A DNA stretch of 64,000 bases from Brevundimonas vesicularis. GTDB taxonomy: Bacteria > Pseudomonadota > Alphaproteobacteria > Caulobacterales > Caulobacteraceae. Shown piece by piece: positions 1 through 9,853 of this stretch. The notes under the pieces are model-generated. The model saw only the letters and a list, made by a program, of their open reading frames with translations. It did no database searches and was not told the DNA's origin. Position 1 is the stretch's first letter. The number at the start of each line of letters is the position of its first letter. The translations under genes were made by a program, and so were the position numbers. The DNA is taken from positions 682,001 to 746,000 of the forward strand of contig NZ_JACHLJ010000001.1 in assembly GCF_014204545.1 (NCBI RefSeq), given 5' to 3'.

Positions 1-178
1 TCGGGAAGTGACCGGGGAAGAAGGGCTCGTTGTGGGTGACGTTTTTGATGCCGACGATCGATGTCGCGGGCACGAAGTCTTCGGCCTTGTCCACCAGCAG
101 GAAGGGATAACGGTGCGGCAGCCGCCGCATCACCTCGGCGTAATCGATCTTGCCTTCGACGGCAGTCGTGTCGCTCAT
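1..178 (-). CDS. fabZ: 3-hydroxyacyl-[ACP] dehydratase FabZ (partial, N-terminal part)
   Basis: Dehydrates 3-hydroxyacyl-ACP to trans-2-enoyl-ACP in cytoplasmic type II fatty acid synthesis. Only the first 59 residues are inside the window; the gene runs off the left edge. The hot-dog-fold hallmarks are visible: [11 protein letters not shown] near residues 20-30 and the active-site segment [10 protein letters not shown] at the very end, with the catalytic His of PGH. The ATG lies 2 bases downstream of the lpxD stop, so the two are almost certainly co-transcribed. lpxD-fabZ is a standard lipid A / fatty acid pairing, in which FabZ and the Lpx acyltransferases draw on the same 3-hydroxyacyl-ACP pool. 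Confidence 0.93.
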   Translation of the reverse strand, partial: MSDTTAVEGKIDYAEVMRRLPHRYPFLLVDKAEDFVPATSIVGIKNVTHNEPFFPGHFP

Positions 179-180
179 CC

Positions 181-1194
181 CTATGATTCCTTCGGAGCCT
201 TCTTCGATGAGGCCTGTTTGGCGAGCCAGACCGTCTCGCGCAAGAACTGTCGGATCGGGCGCGCCGGATAACCCGACCAGGTCTCACCGGCGGGAACATC
301 GGACAGCACACCGGCTCCGGCCGCGACGCGCGCGCCCTCGCCGATCGTGATGTGGTCGCCAATTCCCGCCTTGCCGCCGAAGATGACATTGTCGCCCACG
401 GTCACCGAGCCCGAGATGCCGGTATTGGCGACCAGCAGGCAGTTACGGCCGATGACGCAGTTGTGGCCGACCATGACCAGATTATCGATCTTGGTGTTTT
501 CGCCGATGACCGTGTCGTCATAGGCGCCGCGGTCGATGCAGGAGTTGGCGCCCACCGTCACGCCGTCCTGAAGGATGACGCGGCCCAGTTGGGGAATATC
601 CATGACCCCCGTCGCTGTCCCCGTGGCGCCAAAGCCCGCTTCGCCGATCCGGGCGCCGGCATACAGCTTCACCCGGTCGCCAATCAGGGCGAAGGCCACG
701 CTGACGTTGGCGCCGATCACGCAATCACGGCCGATCTGCACGCCGGGCGCGATGACGCTGTTGGCGCCGATGCGGGACCCGCGACCGATGCGAACGCCTT
801 GCCCCAGGATCGCGCCGGGTTCGACCACGACGCTGTCGTCCTCGCCCGCCTCGTCGCGGGTGATCGCCTTATCCAGAAGTATGGGCCGATGCAGCGCCAG
901 CGACGCCTTGGCCCAGGCGGCTTGAGGCGTGCGCGAGACGATGACCGCGGCGGCCGACGGCGCGGCGTCCTTGGCTTCAGCCGGCACGACAACACAGCCG
1001 GCCTGCGTTGTCGCCAGCGCGGCCGCGAACTTGCGGTCGCCCAAGAACGCGATCGCGCCCTCGTCCGCAGAGGACAAGGGCGCGACGGAGGCGATCATGC
1101 GATCCCCTCCCCGCTCGACCTCGCCACCGATCTGGGCCGCCAGATCGGCGACGCTGAGGGGCGACAGGGTTTCGAAAAAGCGGGGATCGGGCAT
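181..1194 (-). CDS. lpxD: UDP-3-O-acylglucosamine N-acyltransferase LpxD
   Basis: Third step of lipid A synthesis: transfers a 3-hydroxyacyl chain from ACP to the amino group of UDP-3-O-acyl-glucosamine in the cytoplasm. The 337-residue protein has an N-terminal uridine-binding domain (about 1-105), then a long left-handed beta-helix of hexapeptide repeats (about 120-300, repeating I-G-x-G/N) and a short C-terminal helix. The expected catalytic His is His244 in [10 protein letters not shown]. Length is normal for the family. It starts 7 bases after the skp stop, in the conserved bamA-skp-lpxD-fabZ order. Confidence 0.97.
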   Translation of the reverse strand: MPDPRFFETLSPLSVADLAAQIGGEVERGGDRMIASVAPLSSADEGAIAFLGDRKFAAALATTQAGCVVVPAEAKDAAPSAAAVIVSRTPQAAWAKASLALHRPILLDKAITRDEAGEDDSVVVEPGAILGQGVRIGRGSRIGANSVIAPGVQIGRDCVIGANVSVAFALIGDRVKLYAGARIGEAGFGATGTATGVMDIPQLGRVILQDGVTVGANSCIDRGAYDDTVIGENTKIDNLVMVGHNCVIGRNCLLVANTGISGSVTVGDNVIFGGKAGIGDHITIGEGARVAAGAGVLSDVPAGETWSGYPARPIRQFLRETVWLAKQASSKKAPKES

Positions 1195-1201
1195 CGACGA
1201 C

Positions 1202-1807
1202 TTAGTTGGCGGCGGCCGGTTGAGCCTGCGTCTGAGCCGGCACGGCCATACGGTTGAAGCTCAGCGTCGGCAGGGCCGTGTTCAGGCGCTGGATCGCCAG
1301 GTCGGTGACGTCCATTGCCGGGTTCATCATGAAGACGCTCTCCCGGTCCAACAGCAGGCCGCAGCCCTTTTCCTGATACAAAGCGGTCAGGATCGGCGAG
1401 ACAGCCTCAGTGATGGCTTGGCGTTGCATGCCCAGGGTGTAGCGCAGTTCGTTTTCACGCGTGGCTTCCAGCTGTTGCGCCTCTTGCGCGCGCTGCTGCA
1501 GAGCCTGACGACGCTGTTGCAGTTGGTCGGCTGGCAGGCTCGAACCCGAGGCTTGCAGCTGTTGGGCGTCCGACTGGATGGACGTGGCGTAAGGTTGCAG
1601 TTCACCCTGAACTTCCTGGGCCAGCTGTTGCATGCGGGCTTCGACGGCTTGGCCGGCCGACGACTGGGCCAGCAGACGCGCGTTGTAGTAAACGCAGACG
1701 CCGGGGATGACCGGGCCGGGATTGGCGGGCGCGCCGGCCTGTTGCGCCGAGGCGGCGGTGGCGATGAGCGAAGCAGCGGCGGTCGCCGCGATGATCAGAG
1801 CTTTCAT
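1202..1807 (-). CDS. skp: OmpH/Skp-family periplasmic chaperone
   Basis: Periplasmic holdase that keeps unfolded outer-membrane proteins soluble on the way to the BAM complex. A clear signal peptide (hydrophobic stretch about 4-17, ending in an ASAQQ-type cleavage site near residue 22) precedes a Gln/Ala-rich helical region (about 60-135) that would form the long tentacle helices of Skp. At 201 residues it is longer than E. coli Skp (about 160), with a Pro/Ala/Gln-rich C-terminal tail. It lies 32 bases after bamA and 7 before lpxD. The family call rests on signal peptide, composition and context. Confidence 0.88.
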   Translation of the reverse strand: MKALIIAATAAASLIATAASAQQAGAPANPGPVIPGVCVYYNARLLAQSSAGQAVEARMQQLAQEVQGELQPYATSIQSDAQQLQASGSSLPADQLQQRRQALQQRAQEAQQLEATRENELRYTLGMQRQAITEAVSPILTALYQEKGCGLLLDRESVFMMNPAMDVTDLAIQRLNTALPTLSFNRMAVPAQTQAQPAAAN

Positions 1808-1839
1808 GGTGTTTCCTCGTGCGGTCGAAAAAGCCGCGA

Positions 1840-4299
1840 TTAGAACTGAGTGGAGGTCGAGAAGCGGAAGGATTCCGTCTTGTCGTATTCTTCCTTGGAC
1901 AGAACCTTGGAGATGTCGAAGCGGATCGGACCCATCGGCGACTTCCAGTGGATGCTGATGCCGGCCGATGCACGCAGCGACAGCTCGTCGGCGATATTGG
2001 TGTTCACCGTTCCGGTGGACGTCAGCTTGTAGCGATCATCCAGCACGCCCAGCGTACCGACATCGGCGAACAGCGAGGTCTTGATGCCGTACTGCTCGGG
2101 CAGATAGTTCGGCAGGGTCAGCTCCACCGTGCCGATGGCGTAGAAGTTGCCGCCCAAGGCGTCGGTCGTATTCAGGTCGCGTGGCCCCATACCGGCCGTC
2201 TCGAAGCCGCGGAAGCTGTTGCCGCCCTTGAAGAAGCGGTCGTTGATGCGGATCGGATCGCCGTTCCAGCCGCTGACGTAGCCAGTCGAACCCTGAACGC
2301 TGACGATCCAGCTCGGCGTGAAGCCGTAGTACCAGCTCGCATCAGCCTCGGTCTTCACATAGTTCACATCGCCGCCCAGACCCGCAAGGTCCTGACGCAG
2401 CGACCCAGCCCAGCCGCGCGTCGGACGGATCGGATCGTTGGTGTAGTTGACCTGAAGCGTATAGCCGACCGAAGAGTTGATGAAGCTGCCCACTTGATCG
2501 CACAGCGCCGATGACCCTTGACCAACGCCGGAGCAGAAGCCCGTCGGCACGATGATCTCATCGGACTTCAGGAAGTAGCGGGTGCTGAGCAGCATATTGC
2601 CGTTCAACGGATAGGACAGACGCAGGCCCGCGCCGGTCGAGCGATAGTCGTACGACGAATATTGGCTCAGATCGTAGCGCGAGTGGAACAGGTCAAAGCC
2701 GGCGCGCAGATCACGTCCCAGGAATTTCGGCTCCGTGAAGCGGAAGTCGACCTGCTGACGCAGCGAACCCCATTCCAGACGGGCGACCACGTTCTGGCCG
2801 CGCCCACGGAAGTTCCGCTCCGAGATGCCCAGGTTGACCGTAAAGGAGTCGACAGAGCTAAAGCCCGCACCGACGGACAGCTCGCCGGTGGGCTGTTCCT
2901 GAACGTTGACGTTGATGACCGAACGGTCCGGCGCACTGCCGCGCGTTTCCTCGACCGTCACGTCCTTGAAGAAGCCCAATGCGCGCAGGTTGTTGCGCGA
3001 GCGCTCCATCAGGGCGCGGTTGAAGGCGTCGCCCTCGGTCAGCAGCAGTTCGCGGCGAATAACCGGGTCGATCGTGCGCGTGTTGCCGACCACATTGATG
3101 CGATCGATGTACACCCGCTGGCCCTCGGACACGTTGAAGGTCACATCGACCGTGTCCGTCTCGGGATTGGCCTTATAGGTCGGATTGATTTCGACGAAGG
3201 CGTAACCGGCCGAACCCGCCGCGAAAGTCAGGGCGTCGACCGCCTGCTCGATCTTGTCGCTTTCGTACAGCTGGCCTTCCCGGATCGGCACCAGAGCCTT
3301 CAGGAAGTCGGCGTTCAGGCGGTCGTTCTGGGTGACGACCTTGATCTCACCGAAGTTGTACTTGTCGCCTTCGTTCAGCGTCAGCGTCAGCTGGAACGCC
3401 TGATCGTCCGGCTGCAACTCGGCGACCGAAGACACCACGCGGAAGTCGTAATAGCCGCGGTTGGTGTAGAACTTCCGCAACTGCTCCTGATCGTATTCCA
3501 GGCGGTTGGGATCGTAGTTGTCGTTGTTGGAGAAGAACTTCCACCAGGTCGACTTCTCGGTGACCATCACACCGCGCACATCACGATCGGAAAACGCCTC
3601 GTTGCCCAAGACGTTGATGGCGCTGATGCCGGTCTGCGGGCCTTCGTTGATTTCGAAGATCACATCGACGCGGTTCTGTTCCAGCTGGACCAGCTTGGGT
3701 GTCACGGTCGCAGAGATGCGGCCCTGCAGGCGATACAGTTCGACGATGGCGCCGACGTCTTCCTGGACCTTGGCGCGGGTATAGATGCCGCGCGGCGCCA
3801 GGGTCACTTCCTTGGTCAGCTTGTCCTTGGACAACGCCTTGTTTCCCTCGAACACCACCTGGTTGATGATCGGGTTCTCGACGATCTGGACGATCAGGTC
3901 GCCGTTCTGGATGCCCAGTTGCACATCGGCGAACAGGCCCGTGCGCGACAGGGTGCGCACCGCGACGTCCAGCACCGAGGCGTCGACCGCATCACCGGGG
4001 CGGATCGGCAGGTAGGACAGGACCGTCGTCTGGTCGATCCGCTGCGCGCCCTGAACGATGATGCGGTTGATCGTGATCGTCTGCGGCGCAGCAATCTCGA
4101 CACGCGGTTCGGCGGCGCTCGCCGGGGCCGTCTGGGCTGGCATTTGAGCCGGCGCAGCAGGCGTCGTCGTCGCCGGCGCGGTCTGGGCCGGCGCAGTCTG
4201 CGCCAGCGCAGGCGCGCCCAGCCCAGCAGCGACCGCCAGAGCCAGCAGGCTGGAGCGGGCGCTCAGTCGAACGGCGGCGCGAGAGGTCATGTCATTCAT
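1840..4299 (-). CDS. bamA: Outer membrane protein assembly factor BamA
   Basis: Central Omp85 component of the BAM machine that folds beta-barrel proteins into the outer membrane. The 819-residue protein has a signal peptide (hydrophobic core about 15-33, cleavage after ALA-Q), an Ala/Pro/Thr/Gln-rich linker, five POTRA repeats (about 75-430) and a C-terminal barrel ending in Phe, as expected of an outer-membrane barrel. I chose the ATG at 4299 (MNDMTSR), which puts the signal peptide at the N-terminus; 4290 is a second possible start. The frame stays open to 4386, but that extension overlaps rseP and has no signal-like character. It begins 29 bases after rseP and precedes its chaperone gene skp. 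Confidence 0.97.
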   Translation of the reverse strand: MNDMTSRAAVRLSARSSLLALAVAAGLGAPALAQTAPAQTAPATTTPAAPAQMPAQTAPASAAEPRVEIAAPQTITINRIIVQGAQRIDQTTVLSYLPIRPGDAVDASVLDVAVRTLSRTGLFADVQLGIQNGDLIVQIVENPIINQVVFEGNKALSKDKLTKEVTLAPRGIYTRAKVQEDVGAIVELYRLQGRISATVTPKLVQLEQNRVDVIFEINEGPQTGISAINVLGNEAFSDRDVRGVMVTEKSTWWKFFSNNDNYDPNRLEYDQEQLRKFYTNRGYYDFRVVSSVAELQPDDQAFQLTLTLNEGDKYNFGEIKVVTQNDRLNADFLKALVPIREGQLYESDKIEQAVDALTFAAGSAGYAFVEINPTYKANPETDTVDVTFNVSEGQRVYIDRINVVGNTRTIDPVIRRELLLTEGDAFNRALMERSRNNLRALGFFKDVTVEETRGSAPDRSVINVNVQEQPTGELSVGAGFSSVDSFTVNLGISERNFRGRGQNVVARLEWGSLRQQVDFRFTEPKFLGRDLRAGFDLFHSRYDLSQYSSYDYRSTGAGLRLSYPLNGNMLLSTRYFLKSDEIIVPTGFCSGVGQGSSALCDQVGSFINSSVGYTLQVNYTNDPIRPTRGWAGSLRQDLAGLGGDVNYVKTEADASWYYGFTPSWIVSVQGSTGYVSGWNGDPIRINDRFFKGGNSFRGFETAGMGPRDLNTTDALGGNFYAIGTVELTLPNYLPEQYGIKTSLFADVGTLGVLDDRYKLTSTGTVNTNIADELSLRASAGISIHWKSPMGPIRFDISKVLSKEEYDKTESFRFSTSTQF

Positions 4300-4328
4300 T
4301 CGGGAAACCGTCGGGGGCTGGCGTCGGC

Positions 4329-5546
4329 TCACGAGACGAGCCCGCCGAGGAATTGGAAGATATTGAGCTTCTGTAGGTCGTTCCACGTTGCGAACAACAT
4401 AAATCCCGCCAAAAGCGCAAGGCCTGCACGATAGCCCATCTCCTGGAACCGCGCCGACACAGGCTGTTTCGCCACAGCCTCATAGCCGTAGAAAAGCAGA
4501 TGCCCGCCGTCGAGGACCGGAATGGGAAGCAGATTTAGAAAGCCGATTCCGATCGAAAGTATGGCGGCCAAGGTTGTCAGAGTCAGGATCAGGTTGATCG
4601 CCATCGCGCCAGGCGCTGGATTGGCCTCAACCGCAGCCGTGGTCAGCGAGCCCGTCGCCTTGGCCATGCCCAACGGACCGCTGAACTGATCGCCCGACTC
4701 GCGGCCCGTCGCCAGGCGTCCGAGGTAGGTCAGGGTCGAGCCGATGACGTCGGCCGTCTGGCGCGCGCCCTCGGCGACAGCCTCGACGGGGCCATAGCGC
4801 ACATGGCGGACATCGCCGGCCAACGAGCCCAACCCCAGCCCGATGCGGCCGACCTTGACCCGTCCGGCGATGGGGTCGTTTTCCTCGCGACGTTCCGGCG
4901 TGGCGACCAGCTCGACAGGACGCCCGGCGCGCTCGACCTTGAAACGCACAGGATCACCGGTCGAGAGCATGACGGTGCGGGTGACCGCGCTTCCGTCCTT
5001 GATGGCCTTGCCGTTCACCTCGGTGATCAGGTCACCGACCTGGAACCCGGCGGCGGCAGCCGGCGATCCCGTTTGCACCTGAGCCACACGCGCGGGGCGC
5101 AGGGACACACCGACGGCCATGAACACGACGGCGAAGATGGTGATGGCCAGGATGAAGTTGGCGATGGGCCCGGCCGCGACGATCAGGGCGCGCTGCCACA
5201 CCGGCTTGAAGTGGAAATAGTCGCGCTCGGCGCCGGGCCCACGTTCGGCGACCACGCGGCTGCGCAGTTCGTCCAGTCCGGCCCGGTCGGGCACGCTGGA
5301 CGCATCCAGATCGCCCGAGAACTTCACATAGCCGCCCAGCGGCAGCCAGCCGAGACGCCATTCGATGCCGTGACGATCGGAGCGGCTGGCCACAGCCTTG
5401 CCGAAGCCGACCGCGAACCGGTCCACCTTCACGCCAAAGGCGCGCGCGACAAGGAAGTGACCCAGTTCGTGGATGGTGACGATGAAGGTCAGCACCAGCA
5501 GGAACGAGGCGATGGAGATCAGGACCTGACCCAGGACGCCCAGCAT
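4329..5546 (-). CDS. rseP: RIP metalloprotease RseP (MmpA-like site-2 protease)
   Basis: Inner-membrane zinc protease that cuts substrates within the membrane; in Caulobacter the orthologue MmpA processes PodJ, and in E. coli RseP cleaves the anti-sigma factor RseA. In 405 residues it shows a first transmembrane segment holding the zinc motif HELGH (His26, Glu27, His30), a PDZ region with ligand-loop-like sequence (about 130-220), and the second active-site motif VLDGGH near the C-terminus between hydrophobic helices. It lies between dxr (27 bases upstream) and bamA, the usual alphaproteobacterial order. Confidence 0.96.
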   Translation of the reverse strand: MLGVLGQVLISIASFLLVLTFIVTIHELGHFLVARAFGVKVDRFAVGFGKAVASRSDRHGIEWRLGWLPLGGYVKFSGDLDASSVPDRAGLDELRSRVVAERGPGAERDYFHFKPVWQRALIVAAGPIANFILAITIFAVVFMAVGVSLRPARVAQVQTGSPAAAAGFQVGDLITEVNGKAIKDGSAVTRTVMLSTGDPVRFKVERAGRPVELVATPERREENDPIAGRVKVGRIGLGLGSLAGDVRHVRYGPVEAVAEGARQTADVIGSTLTYLGRLATGRESGDQFSGPLGMAKATGSLTTAAVEANPAPGAMAINLILTLTTLAAILSIGIGFLNLLPIPVLDGGHLLFYGYEAVAKQPVSARFQEMGYRAGLALLAGFMLFATWNDLQKLNIFQFLGGLVS

Positions 5547-5573
5547 TCGAAAATCGTCTCCCCTGGCCTGCTG

Positions 5574-6770
5574 TCAGGCCGCATTCGCAAGGCCGGCGAT
5601 GACGCTCTCGGCCATTCGACGCGTCTCGGCGTCGACCGAAAGGGCCGCGCCGCAGGCGTCTCCAGAACCGAAAGCCATCCCCGCTTTCGTCGCACGCTCA
5701 AGGGTTTCGGCGACGACTGCGGCAATATTGAGAAACGCCAGCTTGCGGTCAAGGAAGGCGAAGGCGGCGACCTCGTTGGCGGCGTTGAACACGGCCGGGG
5801 TCGCGCCGCCCGCCTTCAGGGCCTGACGCGCCAGATGGAGGGCGGGAAAGCGCGTCATATCGGGCGCTTCGAACGTCAGCCGACCTAGCGCAGCCAGATC
5901 CAGCTTGGGCGCCGGCCACGCGATCCGATCCGGCCAAGCCAGCGCGCAGGCGATCGGCGTGCGCATATCCGGCGGTCCCATCTGGGCCAGGGTCGAACCA
6001 TCCACATATTCCACAAGGCTGTGGATGATCGATTCGGGGTGCACCACGACGTCGATCCGATCCTGCGGCATATCGAACAGATAGGCCGCCTCGATCATCT
6101 CCAGGCCCTTGTTGGCCATGGTGGCGCTGTCGACTGAAATCTTGGCGCCCATGCTCCAGTTGGGGTGGGCGACGGCCTGTTCGGGCGTGATGCCGACCAT
6201 CTGCTCACGCGGCGTCTGGCGGAACGGTCCGCCCGATGCGGTCAGGATCAGCTTGGCAACCCGCTCAGGCACTTCGGCCGGAAACACCTGGAAGATGGCG
6301 GAATGCTCGGAATCGACGGGGATCAAGCGCCCCCCTGCCCGCCTGACGCGTTCGATCAGGGCCGGGCCGCAGCAGACCAGGCTTTCCTTGTTGGCCAGCG
6401 CCAGGGTCGCGCCCGTTCCCGCCGCCGCCCAGGCGGACTTCAAACCCGCCGCTCCGACGATGGACGCCATGATCCAGTCGGCAGGTCGCGTCGCCGCCTC
6501 GACGATGGCGGCGTCGCCAGCGGCGACAGAGACGTCCGTGCCGGACAAGGCGTCACGCAGTTCGTCCAATCGCGCTGGATCGGCGGTCACGGCCAGCTTG
6601 GGCCGCCAGCGCTTGGCCTGCTCGGCCAGTTTGGCGATGTTGGCGCCGCCCGTCAGGGCCTCGACCTCGAACGCGCCCGTGCCCGTCGCCTCGGCTTGAG
6701 CCATCAGGTCCAGCGTGGAGGCTCCGACCGATCCGGTCGCGCCAAGCACGGTGATGCGACGCCGGATCAC
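5574..6770 (-). CDS. dxr: 1-deoxy-D-xylulose 5-phosphate reductoisomerase
   Basis: First committed step of the MEP isoprenoid pathway: NADPH-dependent conversion of DXP to MEP in the cytoplasm. The N-terminal NADPH-binding loop GATGSVG is at residues 10-16, the metal/substrate motif [10 protein letters not shown] lies mid-protein, and KGLEMIEAA follows. I place the start at the GTG at 6770, which gives 398 residues (the usual length) and a 4-base overlap with the cdsA stop. The frame is open to 7097, but that extension is Arg/Gly-rich, lies wholly inside cdsA and is not protein-like. The neighbour uppS uses the isoprenoid product made downstream. Confidence 0.95.
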   Translation of the reverse strand: MIRRRITVLGATGSVGASTLDLMAQAEATGTGAFEVEALTGGANIAKLAEQAKRWRPKLAVTADPARLDELRDALSGTDVSVAAGDAAIVEAATRPADWIMASIVGAAGLKSAWAAAGTGATLALANKESLVCCGPALIERVRRAGGRLIPVDSEHSAIFQVFPAEVPERVAKLILTASGGPFRQTPREQMVGITPEQAVAHPNWSMGAKISVDSATMANKGLEMIEAAYLFDMPQDRIDVVVHPESIIHSLVEYVDGSTLAQMGPPDMRTPIACALAWPDRIAWPAPKLDLAALGRLTFEAPDMTRFPALHLARQALKAGGATPAVFNAANEVAAFAFLDRKLAFLNIAAVVAETLERATKAGMAFGSGDACGAALSVDAETRRMAESVIAGLANAA

Positions 6771-7585
6771 GCCCCGCGCTCCAGCATCAGGACGGTCAAT
6801 CGGCCAGCCGCGACGACCACGACCGCGAACATCAGGCCATCGACGCGGTCCAGCAGGCCGCCGTGGCCAGGAATGGTGTTGCCCGCGTCCTTGACCCCGA
6901 ACCGTCGCTTCAGCGCCGATTCCCACAGATCGCCCGCCATGGTCGCCAAGGCCCCCGCAAAGCCCAGCACTGCGCCCCAGACGACGCTCAAGGCGCCCAT
7001 ATTGACCCAGGCCGTCATGACGGCGCCCGCAACCGCGCCGGCCGCAACGCCGCCGATGAACCCGGACCAGGTCTTGTTCGGCGAGAAGCGCGGCCACAGC
7101 TTGGGTCCGCCAAAGGTGGATCCCGCCAGATAGGCCACGATATCAGCCGACCAGGCGACGGCGAAGACCAGCACGGTCCAATGCAGGCCGATCAAACTGT
7201 CGACGTCACGCAGCCAGATCAGCAGGACCGAAGGCCAGCCGAGATAGAGCACGCCATAGGCGGCATCCAGCGCCTCCTGCCCTCGACTTCGGGCATAGAC
7301 CCCGGCCGCGACCGCGCCGAACACCAGCATGATGAAGGCGACGGACATGGCGCCGAAATGGGCGCTGATCACCGCCGCCACGACGCCGAAGCTGACGGCG
7401 CCGCCCATGACGCGGCGCGCATGGGGCGCACTCATCGCCGCCCATTCGAACGCCAGGACGACGCTGGCGACGATCATCAGCCCCAGGAACCACACGCCGC
7501 CGCCCCACGTCGCAGCGACAGCGGCGGGCGCCAGCACGACGGCGGACGCAGCCCTGAGGGCGATATCTCGACCCTTGACCGCCAT
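6767..7585 (-). CDS. cdsA: Phosphatidate cytidylyltransferase CdsA
   Basis: Makes CDP-diacylglycerol from phosphatidate and CTP, the branch point for phospholipid synthesis, in the inner membrane. The 272-residue protein has about seven to eight hydrophobic segments and the family signature: [13 protein letters not shown] followed downstream by [18 protein letters not shown], with the conserved Lys, Asp and His-Gly-Gly residues in place. It overlaps the uppS stop by one base (TGATG) and its own stop overlaps the dxr GTG by four bases, so translational coupling is likely along uppS-cdsA-dxr. Confidence 0.96.
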   Translation of the reverse strand: MAVKGRDIALRAASAVVLAPAAVAATWGGGVWFLGLMIVASVVLAFEWAAMSAPHARRVMGGAVSFGVVAAVISAHFGAMSVAFIMLVFGAVAAGVYARSRGQEALDAAYGVLYLGWPSVLLIWLRDVDSLIGLHWTVLVFAVAWSADIVAYLAGSTFGGPKLWPRFSPNKTWSGFIGGVAAGAVAGAVMTAWVNMGALSVVWGAVLGFAGALATMAGDLWESALKRRFGVKDAGNTIPGHGGLLDRVDGLMFAVVVVAAGRLTVLMLERGA

Positions 7586-8358
7586 CAGGCCGTCGCGCGC
7601 TCAGGCGCAATCACGCGTCCGCCGAAACGGCGATCGCGCTGACCAAAGGCCGAGATCGCCTCAGCTAGGGCCTTCGGGCCATAGTCGGGCCACAGGATGT
7701 CTTGGAAAACGAGCTCGGCGTAGGCAGCCTCCCACAACAGAAAGTTCGACAGCCGCTGCTCGCCCGACGTGCGCACGATCAGGTCAAGCGGCGGCGAGCC
7801 CGCCGTGGCGAGGCCTGAGGTCAGGATCGCCTCGTTGAAAGGCTCGACCGTCTCGCCCGCCAGCACCCGCTCCATATGGCGACGCGCCGCGTCCACTAGA
7901 TCCGCCCGACCGCCGTAGTTGAAGGCGACCTGCAATAGGAAACGGTCGTTATGGGCGGTCTGAGCCTCGGCCCGTTCGATGATGGCGGCGATGTCGGCCG
8001 GCAGTCCTTCGCGTCGCCCCAGGATCTTCAGCCGGACGCCGGCCTTGGTGAGGCGGGCCAGATCGCTGGCGACGTAGGACCGCACCAGTCCCATCAGGTC
8101 TGACACTTCGTCCTCGGGACGGCTCCAGTTCTCGGTCGAGAAGCCGAACACCGTCAGGCAATCGATGCCCAGATCCGGCGCCGCCTGGATGGTGCGCTTC
8201 AGCGCCTGGACGCCCTCACGGTGGCCCAGGGCCCGCGGCAGGCCGCGCGCCTTCGCCCAGCGTCCATTGCCATCCATGATGATGGCGACGTGGCGCGGGC
8301 CGTCCTGACCCTGCTTGTCTGGGCTTTGGCCTGAAGGCGCGGCGCGGTCTGCCGTCAT
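7585..8358 (-). CDS. uppS: Undecaprenyl diphosphate synthase (isoprenyl transferase)
   Basis: Condenses isopentenyl diphosphate onto farnesyl diphosphate to build the C55 carrier for peptidoglycan and polysaccharide synthesis. Cis-prenyltransferase hallmarks are present: HVAIIMDGNGRWAK near residues 22-35 with the catalytic Asp, FGFSTENWSRP, and RTSGEQRLSNFLLWE followed by YAELVF near the C-terminus. At 257 residues it has normal length with a short polar N-terminal extension. It is 37 bases after frr and overlaps cdsA by one base. Confidence 0.96.
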   Translation of the reverse strand: MTADRAAPSGQSPDKQGQDGPRHVAIIMDGNGRWAKARGLPRALGHREGVQALKRTIQAAPDLGIDCLTVFGFSTENWSRPEDEVSDLMGLVRSYVASDLARLTKAGVRLKILGRREGLPADIAAIIERAEAQTAHNDRFLLQVAFNYGGRADLVDAARRHMERVLAGETVEPFNEAILTSGLATAGSPPLDLIVRTSGEQRLSNFLLWEAAYAELVFQDILWPDYGPKALAEAISAFGQRDRRFGGRVIAPERATA

Positions 8359-8395
8359 CTGTCGTGCGATCCCTTCCGGACCCAGCCGTTTCGCC

Positions 8396-8953
8396 TCAGA
8401 CCTGCATGATCTCTTGTTCCTTGGTCTTCAAGGTCTCGTCGATGCGCTTGATGGCCGCGTCGGTGTCCTTCTGGACCTCGGTCTCCATCTTCTTTTGCTC
8501 GTCCTGGCTGATCTCGCCCGCCTTCTCGGCCTTCTTCAGGTCGTCGTTGGCGTCGCGGCGGACGTTGCGAACCGAGATCTTCTGCTGCTCGGCGTATTTG
8601 CCGGCCAGCTTGACCAGATCCTTGCGGCGTTCCTCGGTCAGGGGCGGCACCGGAATGCGCAGGGTCTGGCCGTCCACGATCGGGTTCAGGCCCAGGTTGG
8701 CGTTGCGGATCGCCTTTTCGACGGCAACCACCATGCCCTTGTCCCAGACGCTGACGCTGATCATGCGAGGCTCTGGCACGCTGATGGCGGCGACGGCGGT
8801 CAGGGGCGAGGCCGAGCCGTAGGCTTCGACCCGCACGGGCTCCAGAAGACCGGCGTTGGCGCGGCCGGTGCGCAGACCGCTGAACTCTTCCTTCAGGGCG
8901 GCGACGGAGCGATCCATGCGGTCGCGATAGGTCTTCAGTTCAGGCTTTGCCAT
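8396..8953 (-). CDS. frr: Ribosome recycling factor
   Basis: Splits post-termination ribosomes together with EF-G. The 185-residue protein has the usual RRF length and a highly charged helical composition. Conserved stretches include [17 protein letters not shown] and the C-terminal region in which [19 protein letters not shown] forms part of the three-helix bundle. It follows pyrH by 39 bases in the standard rpsB-tsf-pyrH-frr order. Confidence 0.97.
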   Translation of the reverse strand: MAKPELKTYRDRMDRSVAALKEEFSGLRTGRANAGLLEPVRVEAYGSASPLTAVAAISVPEPRMISVSVWDKGMVVAVEKAIRNANLGLNPIVDGQTLRIPVPPLTEERRKDLVKLAGKYAEQQKISVRNVRRDANDDLKKAEKAGEISQDEQKKMETEVQKDTDAAIKRIDETLKTKEQEIMQV

Positions 8954-8992
8954 GGTCTTGGTCTCTCTTGTCTTTCCTGGTCAGGCGAACGT

Positions 8993-9727
8993 TCAGGCGA
9001 CGTCCTGAATGACCGTGAACGTGCCTTCGCCGGTCAGGGTCCGGCGCAGCGAATTGTCTTCCCGAATGGAGAAGACCACGATCGGTATGCCCGTGTCGCG
9101 CATCATGGCGATGGCCGAGGCGTCCATGACCCGCAGATCCTTGGCCAGCACGTCCTGATAAGACAGCGTCTCGTAACGCGTCGCGTCGGGATCCTTCTTC
9201 GGGTCGGCGGTATAGACCCCGTCCACGCTGGTGCCCTTCAGCAGGGCGTCACAGCCCATTTCCGCCGCACGCAATGCCGCGCCCGAGTCAGTAGTGAAGA
9301 ACGGTGCGCCCACGCCGGCGGCGAAGATCACAACCCGACCCTTTTCCAAATGACGCAGGGCGCGACGGCGGATGTAGGGTTCGGCGATGGCCGCCATCGG
9401 GATGGCGCTCTGCACGCGGGTCGACACGCCGATCTTCTCCAGCGCCGACTGCATGGCTAGGGCGTTCATGATGGTCGCCAGCATGCCCATATAGTCAGCC
9501 TGGGCGCGCTCCATGCCGGCCGCCGCCTTGGACAGGCCGCGGAAGATGTTGCCGCCGCCGATGACTAGGCAGATTTCCACGCCTTCGGCCGCGACGTCCG
9601 CGACGGCCTTAGCCACAGCATCGACGGTCTTCATATCGACGCCGAACGACTGGTCGCCCATCAGCACCTCGCCCGACACCTTCAGCAGGACGCGTTTGTA
9701 GCGGAAGGTCGAGGGGGCGTCGGGCAT
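8993..9727 (-). CDS. pyrH: UMP kinase (uridylate kinase)
   Basis: Phosphorylates UMP to UDP, feeding pyrimidine nucleotide synthesis. Amino-acid-kinase-fold motifs are visible: [15 protein letters not shown] at the N-terminus, the glycine-rich [10 protein letters not shown] loop, and [15 protein letters not shown]. The start at 9727 (MPDAPSTF) gives 244 residues, the usual bacterial length. Upstream in-frame ATGs at 9757 and 9802 would add residues unlike the family, and no start has a strong Shine-Dalgarno, so the exact start is uncertain. A terminator-like hairpin lies between tsf and this gene, so it may have its own promoter or depend on read-through. Confidence 0.93.
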   Translation of the reverse strand: MPDAPSTFRYKRVLLKVSGEVLMGDQSFGVDMKTVDAVAKAVADVAAEGVEICLVIGGGNIFRGLSKAAAGMERAQADYMGMLATIMNALAMQSALEKIGVSTRVQSAIPMAAIAEPYIRRRALRHLEKGRVVIFAAGVGAPFFTTDSGAALRAAEMGCDALLKGTSVDGVYTADPKKDPDATRYETLSYQDVLAKDLRVMDASAIAMMRDTGIPIVVFSIREDNSLRRTLTGEGTFTVIQDVA

Positions 9728-9825
9728 GCGGGAAGGTCCGTTTGACTGCGGCGCCATTGAATCAGGCGGCTTCTTATAGACGAAAGGCGCGCCGGCCATC
9801 AAAGCCGAACGCGCCCTTCTGATAC

Positions 9826-9845
9826 AAAACCCTCACGAATGAGGG
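9826..9845 (-). terminator. Rho-independent terminator after tsf
   Basis: On the minus strand a 6-bp stem (CCCTCA / TGAGGG) with a four-base loop is followed by TTTTG. It begins about 8 bases after the tsf stop. It would end a short rpsB-tsf transcript and reduce flow into pyrH-frr. The stem is short, so partial termination is plausible. Confidence 0.6.
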
Positions 9846-9853
9846 GAATGTTT